Assembly: GCA_938038975.1 (NCBI GenBank)
Contig: CALHVP010000268.1
Span: 1 to 34,824 of the forward strand
Length of the DNA: 34,824 nucleotides
Direction: 5' to 3'
Origin: an uncultured Maribacter sp.
GTDB taxonomy: Bacteria; Bacteroidota; Bacteroidia; Flavobacteriales; Flavobacteriaceae
Below, piece by piece: positions 25,719 to 34,335 of the stretch. The notes under the pieces were generated by a model. It was not told the origin of the DNA, ran no database searches, and worked only from the letters and a program-made list of their open reading frames with translations. Made by a program: the position numbers and the translations under genes. Numbering within the stretch: position 1 is the first letter of the stretch; each line of letters opens with the position of its first letter.

Positions 25719-27929
25719 CTATGCCATTAGATCAGAATTAACCCTCATGATCCACATCTTGTCATCATAAGCATCATTTAGCTTAGTGTAATACGAAATC
25801 AATGCATTACTCCAATCGTCATGACGTTTTAGATATACATAGCGATAGTTATTTTCTGGATTTATAAAATAGCTTGCACTCAAACCAATCGAATTTAACA
25901 AGGCTACAAAACGATTTGCATTTTGAGGTACTGCGAAAACATTTGCTATTAAGTAATATCCCGAGCCAAGACCATTAATTTTATACCCATCACCCTTTTC
26001 TTCATTAGCAACAACTTTGTCTTTTACAATTACATTGGTGCGCAATACATCTGTATCATACTTAGAGGATTTCTCCTTCAGTTTATTTACGTTATCAGCG
26101 TAGGCTTCGTTAGTATATTTATTGTTTATATCCATTATCCAAGTAGGACCATCATAACTCCCATTTAAATTGCTTTTGGCTGCGGCCTCTGCTTGCTCAA
26201 AAGTATCATACCTTTTCAGGTATACATATTTTAAACCGTTGTTTGGATTATCAATATAATCTGCATTTATACCTTTATCACTTAGTTTATTTAAAAATTT
26301 GTCTAAGTACTGGCCACCCTTGTACACATTGGCAACTACATAATACCCATCGCTTACATCTGGTAAATCTTTAAACTGTCTACTCTTAATTTTATCTTGA
26401 ACTCCTACGCTGCTAGTTTGTGTGGCAACTTCTTTATTTCTGTTTGCACTAACAGATGCGTAAGCTGATTGTTTTGGTGCTGTAGTCCTTGATGGATTAG
26501 TAGTAGCGACAGCGTCCTGCTCTCTAGTATTCCATTCGGTATTTTGTTCTTCTTTAACAGCTGCTTGTTTTTTGATTTCTTGAGATGCAACGGCTGTTGT
26601 ATTAATAGCATCATTCTGTACTTGGCTTCTTTCAGAAGGAGCATCACTACTTCCGCCGTCCATACTGCTGCTTTCTCTTGAGGCAGTATTTGAAGCTATA
26701 CTAGATGCACTGCCCTCACCTTTAAATAAGGCTTCTGCTCTTCGTTCTAATTCTGGATTATCACCATTGGTTTCGTTACGCACCATACGCATAACCATAC
26801 TAAACCTACGCTCTAAATCCGATTGTCTATTTGTCTCTAAAGAATCTTGACGGAACATGAGTTCCTGTATAATAGCATCATTCTCTGCTAGCTTTCTTTT
26901 TAATTCTTCTATTTCCTCATTAGAGGCTAAATTTTCTGTATCTCTTTCAAAGTCATTTTCAACAACATCCATATCATCATCCTCAAATAACACTCTGTCT
27001 TCTGTAAGATTAGGAGTAAAGGAATAAGCAAAAGAGATTTCATGAGTAACTCCAAAATTATCAAAGTTACTACCCAATCCTTTTTCCATGGTATATCCTA
27101 AAGAAACACGTCTGTTTAGGTTAAACCCTACACCAGCTGCAGCTCCGTAAAAGCTATCGTAACCACCTTGTACCCAACCTAGTTTTGGTAAATCTAAAAT
27201 TAAACTACCGCCCAAGGTTACCTCTTCTTCACCTACTTTTCTAGCGCGTGCCAATGGCATAAGCCTACCTTCTTCCAAAATACCTGAAGCATTTTTAAAC
27301 TGATGGGTATATTGTAAATGTCCTGAATAGGTCTTGTCTGTAAATTCAGTAATAGATTCACTAGTCTTTAAGTTGTAATCAAAAAGGTTCTCTGCAAATA
27401 CACCCACATCAAAACTTCCGTATGACAGATTAATACCGGGTTGAAAAGACAATAAGTTCTGGTCCTGTAATCCTGCAAGAAATGGATCTTCTTCTACCGT
27501 GCTAGCTCTACCTTCATCAAAACCACTGCTGTAATAAGATAAGTTAGCACCAAAGGTTAAGTTGCTTTTATCTGACAACTTTACACCATAAGCGTAATTG
27601 GCTAAGACACCAAAGTTACTTAATAGCCCTTCCCGTTGCGTATACAAACTAAGTCCTAAACCTGTTCTGTCATTGATACGACCACTATAACTTAAAAAGT
27701 AATTTTGGTTGTTATCATTAAACTGTACCGATTGGTTTCTATGTAAAAGATTTACATAAGACTTATCTTCCCTAACCGTTGAAAAAGTTGGGTTGATTAA
27801 GAATCGATTGTACTTTAAAAGGTTCTGGGCAGGAACATCGTAAGCTACAAAAGGATTCTCCTCCTGCGCATTAACTTTAGTTAGTGCCAGAACAAACAAC
27901 AGCAGATATAAAACACGTTTCTTTAGCAT
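25719..27929 (-). CDS. sprD: SprD: PorP/SprF barrel fused to a coiled coil and two SPOR-like repeats
   Basis: A 736-aa outer-membrane protein. Signal peptide 1-21 (ALTKVNAQ), PorP/SprF-type barrel at 22-305 (start NLLKYNRFLINPTFS), an acidic stretch and coiled coil at about 335-385, a Ser/Ala/Gln-rich linker to 520, then two SPOR-like modules at 522-603 and 652-731. Each module has GYY(V/L)(V/I)ANV(Y/F), a central NPxN-x-x-YVYLKR, and a terminal WIM. The modules match residues 72-150 of the OmpA-family protein at 66-2537. SprD is the second gene of sprCDBF in Flavobacterium johnsoniae, where it supports SprB function. By inference the barrel sits in the outer membrane and the C-terminal part reaches the peptidoglycan. 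It begins 7 nt after the sprC stop; a 755-nt gap separates it from sprB. Confidence 0.88.
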   Translation of the reverse strand: MLKKRVLYLLLFVLALTKVNAQEENPFVAYDVPAQNLLKYNRFLINPTFSTVREDKSYVNLLHRNQSVQFNDNNQNYFLSYSGRINDRTGLGLSLYTQREGLLSNFGVLANYAYGVKLSDKSNLTFGANLSYYSSGFDEGRASTVEEDPFLAGLQDQNLLSFQPGINLSYGSFDVGVFAENLFDYNLKTSESITEFTDKTYSGHLQYTHQFKNASGILEEGRLMPLARARKVGEEEVTLGGSLILDLPKLGWVQGGYDSFYGAAAGVGFNLNRRVSLGYTMEKGLGSNFDNFGVTHEISFAYSFTPNLTEDRVLFEDDDMDVVENDFERDTENLASNEEIEELKRKLAENDAIIQELMFRQDSLETNRQSDLERRFSMVMRMVRNETNGDNPELERRAEALFKGEGSASSIASNTASRESSSMDGGSSDAPSERSQVQNDAINTTAVASQEIKKQAAVKEEQNTEWNTREQDAVATTNPSRTTAPKQSAYASVSANRNKEVATQTSSVGVQDKIKSRQFKDLPDVSDGYYVVANVYKGGQYLDKFLNKLSDKGINADYIDNPNNGLKYVYLKRYDTFEQAEAAAKSNLNGSYDGPTWIMDINNKYTNEAYADNVNKLKEKSSKYDTDVLRTNVIVKDKVVANEEKGDGYKINGLGSGYYLIANVFAVPQNANRFVALLNSIGLSASYFINPENNYRYVYLKRHDDWSNALISYYTKLNDAYDDKMWIMRVNSDLMA

Positions 27930-27936
27930 GGTATAG

Positions 27937-30183
27937 TTATCGTATTACGGTAATGGTGCCTTGTTTAAGCACCTCCCTGGCATTTCTAATTTTATAGTAG
28001 AAAACCATATTTTGTTTGGTGAAGGCCGTTGAGGTCTGTGGCCAATTGTTTTTGTAATCAAATTCATTTACTACCTCTTGCCCTTGCTCATTATATATAA
28101 TAACGTTTACATCAGGCTTATTCGAATAGGAGTTAGGTATAACCCATTGGTCATTAATTCCATCTCCGTTTACTGTAATTACATTAGGCACTTTAAAGGT
28201 GTCCAAAATACTAACGGTAACTTGTTTAATAATTTCACAATTATCTATACTGGCAACTAGTGTATACGTTCCTGGTTCTGTAAACGTAACGCTATCGGAA
28301 TTACTCATTTCTTGGTTGGTGCTATTCATCCATCTATATGCAGTTCCACCACTTGCTCTTACTGTTCTAGAAGTCCCCTCTGGAATTACAATGGCTCCTG
28401 CAGGATCTAAAGTAATTAGGTTTTCATCTAGGGGTGAAATGATGATTTCATTAGAAGGTAATGCACAACCATCTCTTTGCAAAACCAATTGGTATGTTCC
28501 TGTTTCACTTATGGTAAGTGCGGCATCAGAAGTGGATACGGTTACGCCATCCTTTTGCCATTCATATGTAGTCGTAGATAAGTCTGTAGAGGTACTTATA
28601 GTAACTACATCAGATGCGCTACAATACACAGTGCTTGTACTGGTAATACTTAACGTTTCACTGGTAAGTAATTGTACTGGTAAGGTATTGGATGTTTCAT
28701 TGTATGCGTCCAAAACTGCGTTTACAAGGTAATCGCCATTTTCTGCGTTGGAAGCTAAACTTATAGAGCTCCCTGTTTGTCCAGCTACATCTACTCCGTT
28801 TTTTTGCCATTGATATGTGAAGGCTGCTAACAAGTCTGCAGTAACATCTGTTTTTGATGCATTTGAAGCAATAGCATTTACCGTTTTCACTTCTAAAACC
28901 ATGGTTGTACTTACACAATCTGTGTATGCCGTTGCATAATCAGCAATAAGTTCAAAAGATACTGGTGATACAGCAACTGTCGTTTCAGAGTCCTTGGTAG
29001 AACTTGTACAGGCACCTCCAGACTGCGATACTTGAGCGTAATACGTTCCTTCTTCTGTTATGGTTAATGTGTTATTCGTTTCTCCTGCAATTTCTATGCT
29101 ATTCCTAAACCATTTATATGCTGGTGTATTTGCCGTTGTACTTACACTCAAGGTTTGTGTTTGCGATGGAAGGATAACTACGTTTGCTGGATTGTCTCTG
29201 GTTACCGTATAATTGTCTGCATTGGTAAATGTGATAGCTGCAGAACGTTCGGTACAAATACCTGGAGCAGATATTTCAACTGCGTACCCTGCTTCAAAAC
29301 CAGGAGTAGCAGCGTTTACTGTATATGTTGTTCCAACAGCGCCTGGAATAACAACATCATCTTTATACCACTGATAGCTCCATGAAGGGTCAGTCATATT
29401 AATAGATAAAGTTTCCGTATCACCTGCACATAGTGCTGTAGTTGAAGGGGTAGTTATTGCAATACCTGAACCACCTGAACCAATAGTTACATCTACAATA
29501 TTGGAATCTGTGTTTCCAGAACCTGTACAAATAGGTCCGTAATCTATAAAAACACTATACATTCCACTTTGGGTTACATTTAAAGTATGTCCAGTTTCAC
29601 TGGTTAATAAGGTTCCACTTCTATACCATGAATACTGGTATGTTTCTGGATTACTAATATTATCAACCTGTAACGTAATTGCGTTGGTACTACAAATGCT
29701 TCCCGGAGGAACTCCGTCACCCGCTTCACTTATATTTAAGTTAGCCGTAATATCCATGTAATACATATTATAAGCAGCAGACTCCGCTCCTATCTTAACT
29801 GGGTCCGTACTACGAACTCTCATTTTATAGCCCTGCCCTCTAGTAGTTACTGGAACAGCAAAGCTTACATCAAAATCTGTATTTGAATTTTGGTCAGAAA
29901 CGGTAACCAATGTTTCAGGAGCAGCAAAGCTACCACTGGCATCAGATAGTTCCAAGATAAACTCATTACCTGCATTAGCAGTACCTGCCCAAGTAATACT
30001 TACAAAATATTCGTTGAACCCTCCATTTCCCGCACAAATTGCTGGCCAAGGAGAATCTCCTGCTAAATTTGGATTATCGGCTGGTTCTGGCGCGTTGATA
30101 ACAATTGCCTGTGCACTTAGTTGCATAGCGCTTAAGAGCAATAAAATAGCAGTTAAGATGTGAATTTTGGAAAAACTTTTCAT
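27937..30183 (-). CDS. sprC: SprC, secreted protein with Ig-like domains and a gliding-motility C-terminal domain
   Basis: A 748-aa exported protein. Start 30183 gives the signal peptide MKSFSKIHILTAILLLLSAM, cleaved after QLSAQ; an in-frame ATG at 30261 would add 26 residues before it. The body is a string of about six Ig-like beta-sandwiches of the Bacteroidota type (QYSWYRSG, YQWYKDDV, FTYQWQKNGVDVAG, TYEWQKDGVTV). The C-terminal 85 residues form a CHU_C/type B-like domain: VITVNGDGINDQW, VIIYNEQGQEV, NMVFYYKI, TITVIR. By order and type it corresponds to SprC, first gene of sprCDBF, required for efficient gliding in Flavobacterium johnsoniae. It is divergent from glnS. A near -7 box (CATATTTG, minus strand, 30259-30266) precedes it, one base off consensus. 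Confidence 0.87.
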   Translation of the reverse strand: MKSFSKIHILTAILLLLSAMQLSAQAIVINAPEPADNPNLAGDSPWPAICAGNGGFNEYFVSITWAGTANAGNEFILELSDASGSFAAPETLVTVSDQNSNTDFDVSFAVPVTTRGQGYKMRVRSTDPVKIGAESAAYNMYYMDITANLNISEAGDGVPPGSICSTNAITLQVDNISNPETYQYSWYRSGTLLTSETGHTLNVTQSGMYSVFIDYGPICTGSGNTDSNIVDVTIGSGGSGIAITTPSTTALCAGDTETLSINMTDPSWSYQWYKDDVVIPGAVGTTYTVNAATPGFEAGYAVEISAPGICTERSAAITFTNADNYTVTRDNPANVVILPSQTQTLSVSTTANTPAYKWFRNSIEIAGETNNTLTITEEGTYYAQVSQSGGACTSSTKDSETTVAVSPVSFELIADYATAYTDCVSTTMVLEVKTVNAIASNASKTDVTADLLAAFTYQWQKNGVDVAGQTGSSISLASNAENGDYLVNAVLDAYNETSNTLPVQLLTSETLSITSTSTVYCSASDVVTISTSTDLSTTTYEWQKDGVTVSTSDAALTISETGTYQLVLQRDGCALPSNEIIISPLDENLITLDPAGAIVIPEGTSRTVRASGGTAYRWMNSTNQEMSNSDSVTFTEPGTYTLVASIDNCEIIKQVTVSILDTFKVPNVITVNGDGINDQWVIPNSYSNKPDVNVIIYNEQGQEVVNEFDYKNNWPQTSTAFTKQNMVFYYKIRNAREVLKQGTITVIR

Positions 30184-30379
30184 AATGATTTGTAGTTTTG
30201 GGCCCCTACTGTGTTCGAATGAAATCCCGGCTCTCTTCAGAAACCTGTCATTCAAAGACAAATATGTTCCTTTTATCGTTTTCTGAGAATTTATTGTTGT
30301 AGAGTGCTGGAAAACTGTTGTGAAAATCCTTTAATAGAAGGTCAACCCAATTTAAACACTGTGCTTCCTGCATTTTTGC

Positions 30380-30387
30380 TACTTTTG
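30380..30387 (+). promoter_or_regulatory. -7 box of glnS
   Basis: TACTTTTG matches TAnnTTTG exactly and ends 18 nt before the ATG at 30406, implying a leader of about 10-13 nt. No clear -33 element. Confidence 0.5.
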
Positions 30388-30405
30388 TAGCTTCAAAGAA
30401 AAGAT

Positions 30406-32091
30406 ATGAGCGAGACAACAAAGTCGTTGAATTTTATAGAGCAAATTGTAGCTGATGATTTGCAAAATGGCTACACGGAAAAAGAACTGCGATTTCGATT
30501 TCCACCTGAGCCAAATGGGTACTTACATATTGGTCATGCCAGCTCCATTTGTCTAAATTTTGGACTTGGTTTACGACACAATGCACCTGTAAATCTGCGT
30601 TTTGATGATACCAACCCAGCAAAAGAAGAGCAAGAATTCGTAGATGCTATAAAAAGAGATGTAGAATGGCTCGGATTTGAGTGGGATACCGAACGGTATG
30701 CGTCAGATTACTTCCAACAACTATACGATTGGGCAGTTCTCCTCATCAAAGAAGGAAAAGCATATGTAGATGATCAATCTTCTGAGGATATGGCTATTCA
30801 AAAAGGTACGCCAACAGAACCTGGAACAAATAGTCCAAATAGAAATAGATCTATTGAAGAGAATATTGCGCTTTTTGAATCCATGAAAAATGGAGAATTT
30901 CAAGAAGGTACACATGTACTTCGTGCCAAAATAGATATGACCTCTTCTAATATGTTAATGCGTGATCCAATCATGTATCGCGTTTTGCATAAAGCACACC
31001 ACAGAACAAATACCGATTGGTGTATTTATCCAATGTATGACTGGACACATGGAGAAAGCGATTATATAGAACAAGTGTCTCACTCTTTCTGTACACTAGA
31101 ATTCGCTATGCACAGAGAATTATACGATTGGTTTTTAGATCAGGTATATGACCCTAAGAAAACACGTCCAAAGCAAAGAGAATTTGCCAGACGTAACTTA
31201 AGTCATACTGTTGTAAGCAAAAGAAAACTAGCACAACTCGTAGAAAAAAATGTAGTAAAAGGATGGGATGATCCACGGATGCCTACTATTTCCGGACTTA
31301 AGAGAAGAGGATATACTCCAGAAAGCATTCGCAACTTTGTAGATACTATAGGTATTGCAAAACGTGATAACTTAATAGATGTTTCTCTTTTAGAATTTCA
31401 CGTAAGAGAACATCTTAATAAATTAGCTCCTAGAGTTATGGGTGTTTTAGACCCCTTAAAAGTAGTTATTACCAACTATCCTGAAGGTCAAGAGGAATGG
31501 CTAACGGCAGAAAATAGTCCAGAAGACGAAACCTTAGGCAGCCGAGAAGTACCTTTCTCTGGAGAACTATATATTGAAAAGGCCGATTTTAGAGAAGCCG
31601 CTAATAAAAAATTCTTTAGGCTTAAACTAGGTCACGAAGTGCGCCTTAAAAACGGGTATATCATTAAAGCAGAAACCTGTACGAAAGATGATGAAGGAAA
31701 TGTCACGGAGGTACAATGTACTTACGACCCTAAAAGCAAAAGTGGGAGTGGTACTGAAGAGAGCTTAAGAAGGGTGAAAGGAACCTTGCACTGGGTATCT
31801 ATAAAACATGCCGTAGCAGCAGAAGTACGTTTGTATGACCGTTTGTTTACAGATGAAAGTCCAGATACACATAAAGACCGTGATTTTATGGATTTTATAA
31901 ATCCAGATTCACTTGAGGTAATTACAGGCTATGTAGAACCTAGTTTAGCAACTGCAAAACCTGAGGAACGCTTCCAATTCCAGCGCCTGGGATACTTCTG
32001 CGTAGATTCAGATAGCACAGCAGAACGTATTGTTTTTAACAGGACAGTAGGTCTTAGAGACTCATGGGCAAAGATTCAAGAAAGCAAATAA
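30406..32091 (+). CDS. glnS: Glutaminyl-tRNA synthetase
   Basis: A 561-aa class I aminoacyl-tRNA synthetase that charges tRNA-Gln with glutamine in the cytoplasm. The class I HIGH motif appears in PPEPNGYLHIGHASS at 33-47, and the KMSKS-like motif as VVSKRKL at about 269-275. GlnRS-type specificity is supported by YDWTHGESDYIEQVSHSFCT, the RPKQREFARRNLSHTVVSKR stretch, and the C-terminal two-barrel anticodon-binding part (ETLGSREVPFSGELYIEKAD to the end). Length fits bacterial GlnRS. Stand-alone unit between its -7 box and a strong terminator. Confidence 0.97.
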   Translation: MSETTKSLNFIEQIVADDLQNGYTEKELRFRFPPEPNGYLHIGHASSICLNFGLGLRHNAPVNLRFDDTNPAKEEQEFVDAIKRDVEWLGFEWDTERYASDYFQQLYDWAVLLIKEGKAYVDDQSSEDMAIQKGTPTEPGTNSPNRNRSIEENIALFESMKNGEFQEGTHVLRAKIDMTSSNMLMRDPIMYRVLHKAHHRTNTDWCIYPMYDWTHGESDYIEQVSHSFCTLEFAMHRELYDWFLDQVYDPKKTRPKQREFARRNLSHTVVSKRKLAQLVEKNVVKGWDDPRMPTISGLKRRGYTPESIRNFVDTIGIAKRDNLIDVSLLEFHVREHLNKLAPRVMGVLDPLKVVITNYPEGQEEWLTAENSPEDETLGSREVPFSGELYIEKADFREAANKKFFRLKLGHEVRLKNGYIIKAETCTKDDEGNVTEVQCTYDPKSKSGSGTEESLRRVKGTLHWVSIKHAVAAEVRLYDRLFTDESPDTHKDRDFMDFINPDSLEVITGYVEPSLATAKPEERFQFQRLGYFCVDSDSTAERIVFNRTVGLRDSWAKIQESK

Positions 32092-32142
32092 ACTAACTGG
32101 TATTTAAAATTAGTCTAAGCGCCATCTAAGTTTATACAAAAT

Positions 32143-32180
32143 AAAAAGCCCCAAATACATGATGTATTTGGGGCTTTTTT
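32143..32180. terminator. Bidirectional terminator between glnS and the SPFH gene
   Basis: An 18-bp perfect inverted repeat (core AAAGCCCCAAATACAT, arms 32143-32160 and 32162-32179) with A-run on one side and T-run on the other. It serves glnS (+) and the convergent SPFH gene (-). Confidence 0.92.
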
Positions 32181-32193
32181 GTCAGTACTGTTT

Positions 32194-33129
32194 TTAGTCC
32201 TTCTTTTTAGGTTTCTCAATATGAGTCTTTTTCATAGATTCTCCGATCATGTTACTAGCTGTAAAAGAAGCTACCATATTATTCAACATATCACTACCCG
32301 CTTGAGGTGAGTTTGGCAATAAAATTAAATTGGTATTTGTTTCTTCTCCTATAGATTGTAAAGTATCATAATGCTGTGTCACCACAATCAAAGCAGAAGC
32401 TTCTTGGGAGTTAATTCCCACCTTGTTTAATACTTCAACAGATTCTTCCAAACCTCTTGCAATTTCACGACGCTGATCAGCAATTCCCATTCCTTGTAAA
32501 CGTTTGCTTTCCGCCTCGGCTTTCGCTTTTTCTACAATAAGAATACGTGCGGCATCTCCTTCAAACTGAGCTGCAATTTTTTCGCGTTCAGAAGCGTTAA
32601 TCCGGTTCATGGCTTGTTTCACTTGTGCATCTGGATCAATGTCGGTGACTAAAGTTTTTATAATATCGAAACCGTATCCAGACATCGCATCGTTCAACTC
32701 TGCCTTTACCGCTAATGCAATATCATCTTTCTTTACAAAAACATCATCTAACTTCATTTTTGGCACTTCAGCACGTACCACGTCAAATACATAAGATGTA
32801 ATCTGATCATGTGGGTAGTCTAATTGATAAAAAGCATCGTACACCTTATCTCTAATAACCCTGTACTGCACAGAAACCTTCAGTTTTACAAAAACATCAT
32901 CCAAGGTTTTTGTTTCAATCATAACATCCAACTGTTGGATTTTTAGACTCAAACGACCTGCAATCTTCTGCATTAATGGAATCTTAAATTGTAAACCAGA
33001 TTGTCTAATACTGCTAAACTTACCAAAGGTTTCAATAATGGCCGCTGTCTTTTGCTTTACTATAAAAATACTAGAAAAGGCAATGAGCGCTAATAAAATT
33101 ATAATCGGTATAAAAAAGAAATTTCCCAT
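32194..33129 (-). CDS. SPFH domain (stomatin/prohibitin-like) membrane protein
   Basis: A 311-aa protein with one N-terminal membrane helix (about 4-24, FFIPIIILLALIAFSSIFIV) and a following SPFH/Band 7 domain to about 200 (AAIIETFGKFSSIRQSGLQF, LDVMIETKTLDDVFVKLKVS, DIDPDAQVKQAMNRINASER). An Ala/Glu/Lys-rich coiled coil at about 185-245 should drive oligomerisation, and a polar tail follows. SPFH proteins form large ring-like assemblies in membranes and often partner with proteases or organise membrane domains; no NfeD-type or FtsH partner is visible nearby. It stands alone, convergent with glnS and divergent from the AraC-type gene. Confidence 0.92.
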   Translation of the reverse strand: MGNFFFIPIIILLALIAFSSIFIVKQKTAAIIETFGKFSSIRQSGLQFKIPLMQKIAGRLSLKIQQLDVMIETKTLDDVFVKLKVSVQYRVIRDKVYDAFYQLDYPHDQITSYVFDVVRAEVPKMKLDDVFVKKDDIALAVKAELNDAMSGYGFDIIKTLVTDIDPDAQVKQAMNRINASEREKIAAQFEGDAARILIVEKAKAEAESKRLQGMGIADQRREIARGLEESVEVLNKVGINSQEASALIVVTQHYDTLQSIGEETNTNLILLPNSPQAGSDMLNNMVASFTASNMIGESMKKTHIEKPKKKD

Positions 33130-33296
33130 AGTTTTTAGTTTTAAGGTTTATAGCAAAATACAAAAGCTTCTATTAAGTTAGTAGGTTTTTTTCTGTTATT
33201 GTTACAGCTAAGTACAAAATACAAGTGCTTGGACACATAAAATAATAGGCTGTCTCTACTTTCGAGTTTCTTTCGTATTCATATCTAGAATTACTC

Positions 33297-33304
33297 TAGC
33301 TTTG
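33297..33304 (+). promoter_or_regulatory. -7 box of the AraC-type gene
   Basis: TAGCTTTG matches TAnnTTTG. A start near 33310 would give a leader of about 65 nt that includes the inverted repeat at 33332-33372. Confidence 0.45.
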
Positions 33305-33330
33305 TGGAACATTCATTCTGTTCGTATGCT

Positions 33331-33373
33331 TTTGTTGTATAACAAACCAACTATAGGTTTGTTATACAACAAT
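33331..33373 (+). promoter_or_regulatory. 17-bp inverted repeat built of two TTTGTT-N4-AACAA dyads
   Basis: Arms 33332-33348 and 33356-33372 are perfect complements with a 7-nt loop, ending 3 nt before the ATG at 33376. Each arm is itself a near-palindrome: TTTGTT-GTAT-AACAAA (33331-33346) and TTTGTT-ATAC-AACAAT (33358-33373), centres 27 bp apart. This could be a two-site operator, an RNA hairpin over the start region, or both. Confidence 0.6.
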
Positions 33374-33375
33374 AT

Positions 33376-34248
33376 ATGACTGTGAAATTGAAAGATAATG
33401 ACATCCAAATGAAGACCATTAGCTTACCAGACGAATTAAATTTAGCTTCTAAGCTGTCTATTGGGGTCTATGATTACGAAAGCACCCAAGAAATCTCCAA
33501 ACAGGAAATACTATTAAATAAAAACACCTTTAGCTTTTTACAAGAAGGAACAAAAGAGGTCTTTTTTGATAACTCTTCTTATGCTATTGATCCTTCTCAG
33601 TTTCTATTAATGAAATCTGGGCATTGTTTAATGACAGAAAAACTTTCCAATACGGCAGCACAGTACAGAAGTATCTTGTTTTTCTTTTCTAATGATGACG
33701 TGTTACAATTCCTTAGAAAGTTTGAACTTACATCTATAAAACCCACTACGTTCTATTCTACGTATTCTTTCGACTATGATGCTTTTATAAAAAGGTTTGT
33801 AGCGAGTCTTTTGGATATCTCAAAACTTTCAGCTTCTGCTCAAGACAAGCTATTACATACAAAGTTTGAAGAAATTATGTTGTACCTCATAGAATTTAAT
33901 GGTGTTTCATTTCTCTATTCCCTAATTAACCATACAGATAATCAAAGTCAACACTTTATTCAAACCATAGAGAGTAACCAATTAAACAGACTCACGATTA
34001 AGGAACTATCCTTCCTCTCCAACATGAGCGTGTCTACTTTTAAAAGAGAATTTCAAAAACATTTTAATAGTTCACCTAGCAAGTGGTTCCAGGACAAACG
34101 ACTAGAACATTCGGCTTTTTTATTAAAAAACAAATCCAAGCGACCGTCAGATATATATGAAGAGGTTGGTTATGAGAATCTATCGAACTTTATACAAGCC
34201 TTTAAGCTAAAGTTTGGCGTAACACCCAAACAGTTTCAGTCAACTTGA
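33376..34248 (+). CDS. AraC-family transcriptional regulator
   Basis: A 290-aa DNA-binding protein. The N-terminal part (about 1-190) is a cupin-like effector or dimerisation domain typical of Bacteroidota AraC proteins (EVFFDNSSYAIDPSQFLLMKSGH). The C-terminal domain has two helix-turn-helix units: 207-229 (TIKELSFLSNMSVSTFKREFQ) without the usual Ala, and 257-280 (PSDIYEEVGYENLSNFIQAF), ending GVTPKQFQ. The ligand is unknown. Start 33376 was kept; ATG at 33409 (M12) is an alternative that would move the hairpin further from the start. It precedes the YbhB gene by 87 nt on the same strand, so that gene is a possible target. Confidence 0.9.
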   Translation: MTVKLKDNDIQMKTISLPDELNLASKLSIGVYDYESTQEISKQEILLNKNTFSFLQEGTKEVFFDNSSYAIDPSQFLLMKSGHCLMTEKLSNTAAQYRSILFFFSNDDVLQFLRKFELTSIKPTTFYSTYSFDYDAFIKRFVASLLDISKLSASAQDKLLHTKFEEIMLYLIEFNGVSFLYSLINHTDNQSQHFIQTIESNQLNRLTIKELSFLSNMSVSTFKREFQKHFNSSPSKWFQDKRLEHSAFLLKNKSKRPSDIYEEVGYENLSNFIQAFKLKFGVTPKQFQST

Positions 34249-34304
34249 ACCTTTACCAACACTTTTTGAACTGAATCAAACACAACTTAGAGTGCCTCCC
34301 GTCA

Positions 34305-34312
34305 TAAATTTG
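34305..34312 (+). promoter_or_regulatory. -7 box of the YbhB-family gene
   Basis: TAAATTTG matches TAnnTTTG and lies 23 nt before the ATG at 34336. It overlaps the left arm of the inverted repeat at 34306-34334. Confidence 0.45.
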
Positions 34313-34334
34313 TTCCATAATTAAAAACAAATTT
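34306..34334 (+). repeat. Inverted repeat before the YbhB-family gene
   Basis: AAATTTGTT (34306-34314) and AACAAATTT (34326-34334) are perfect 9-bp complements with an 11-nt spacer, ending 1 nt before the ATG. It contains the TTTGTT and AACAAA half-sites seen before the AraC-type gene, but with wider spacing. Confidence 0.45.
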
Positions 34335-34335
34335 T

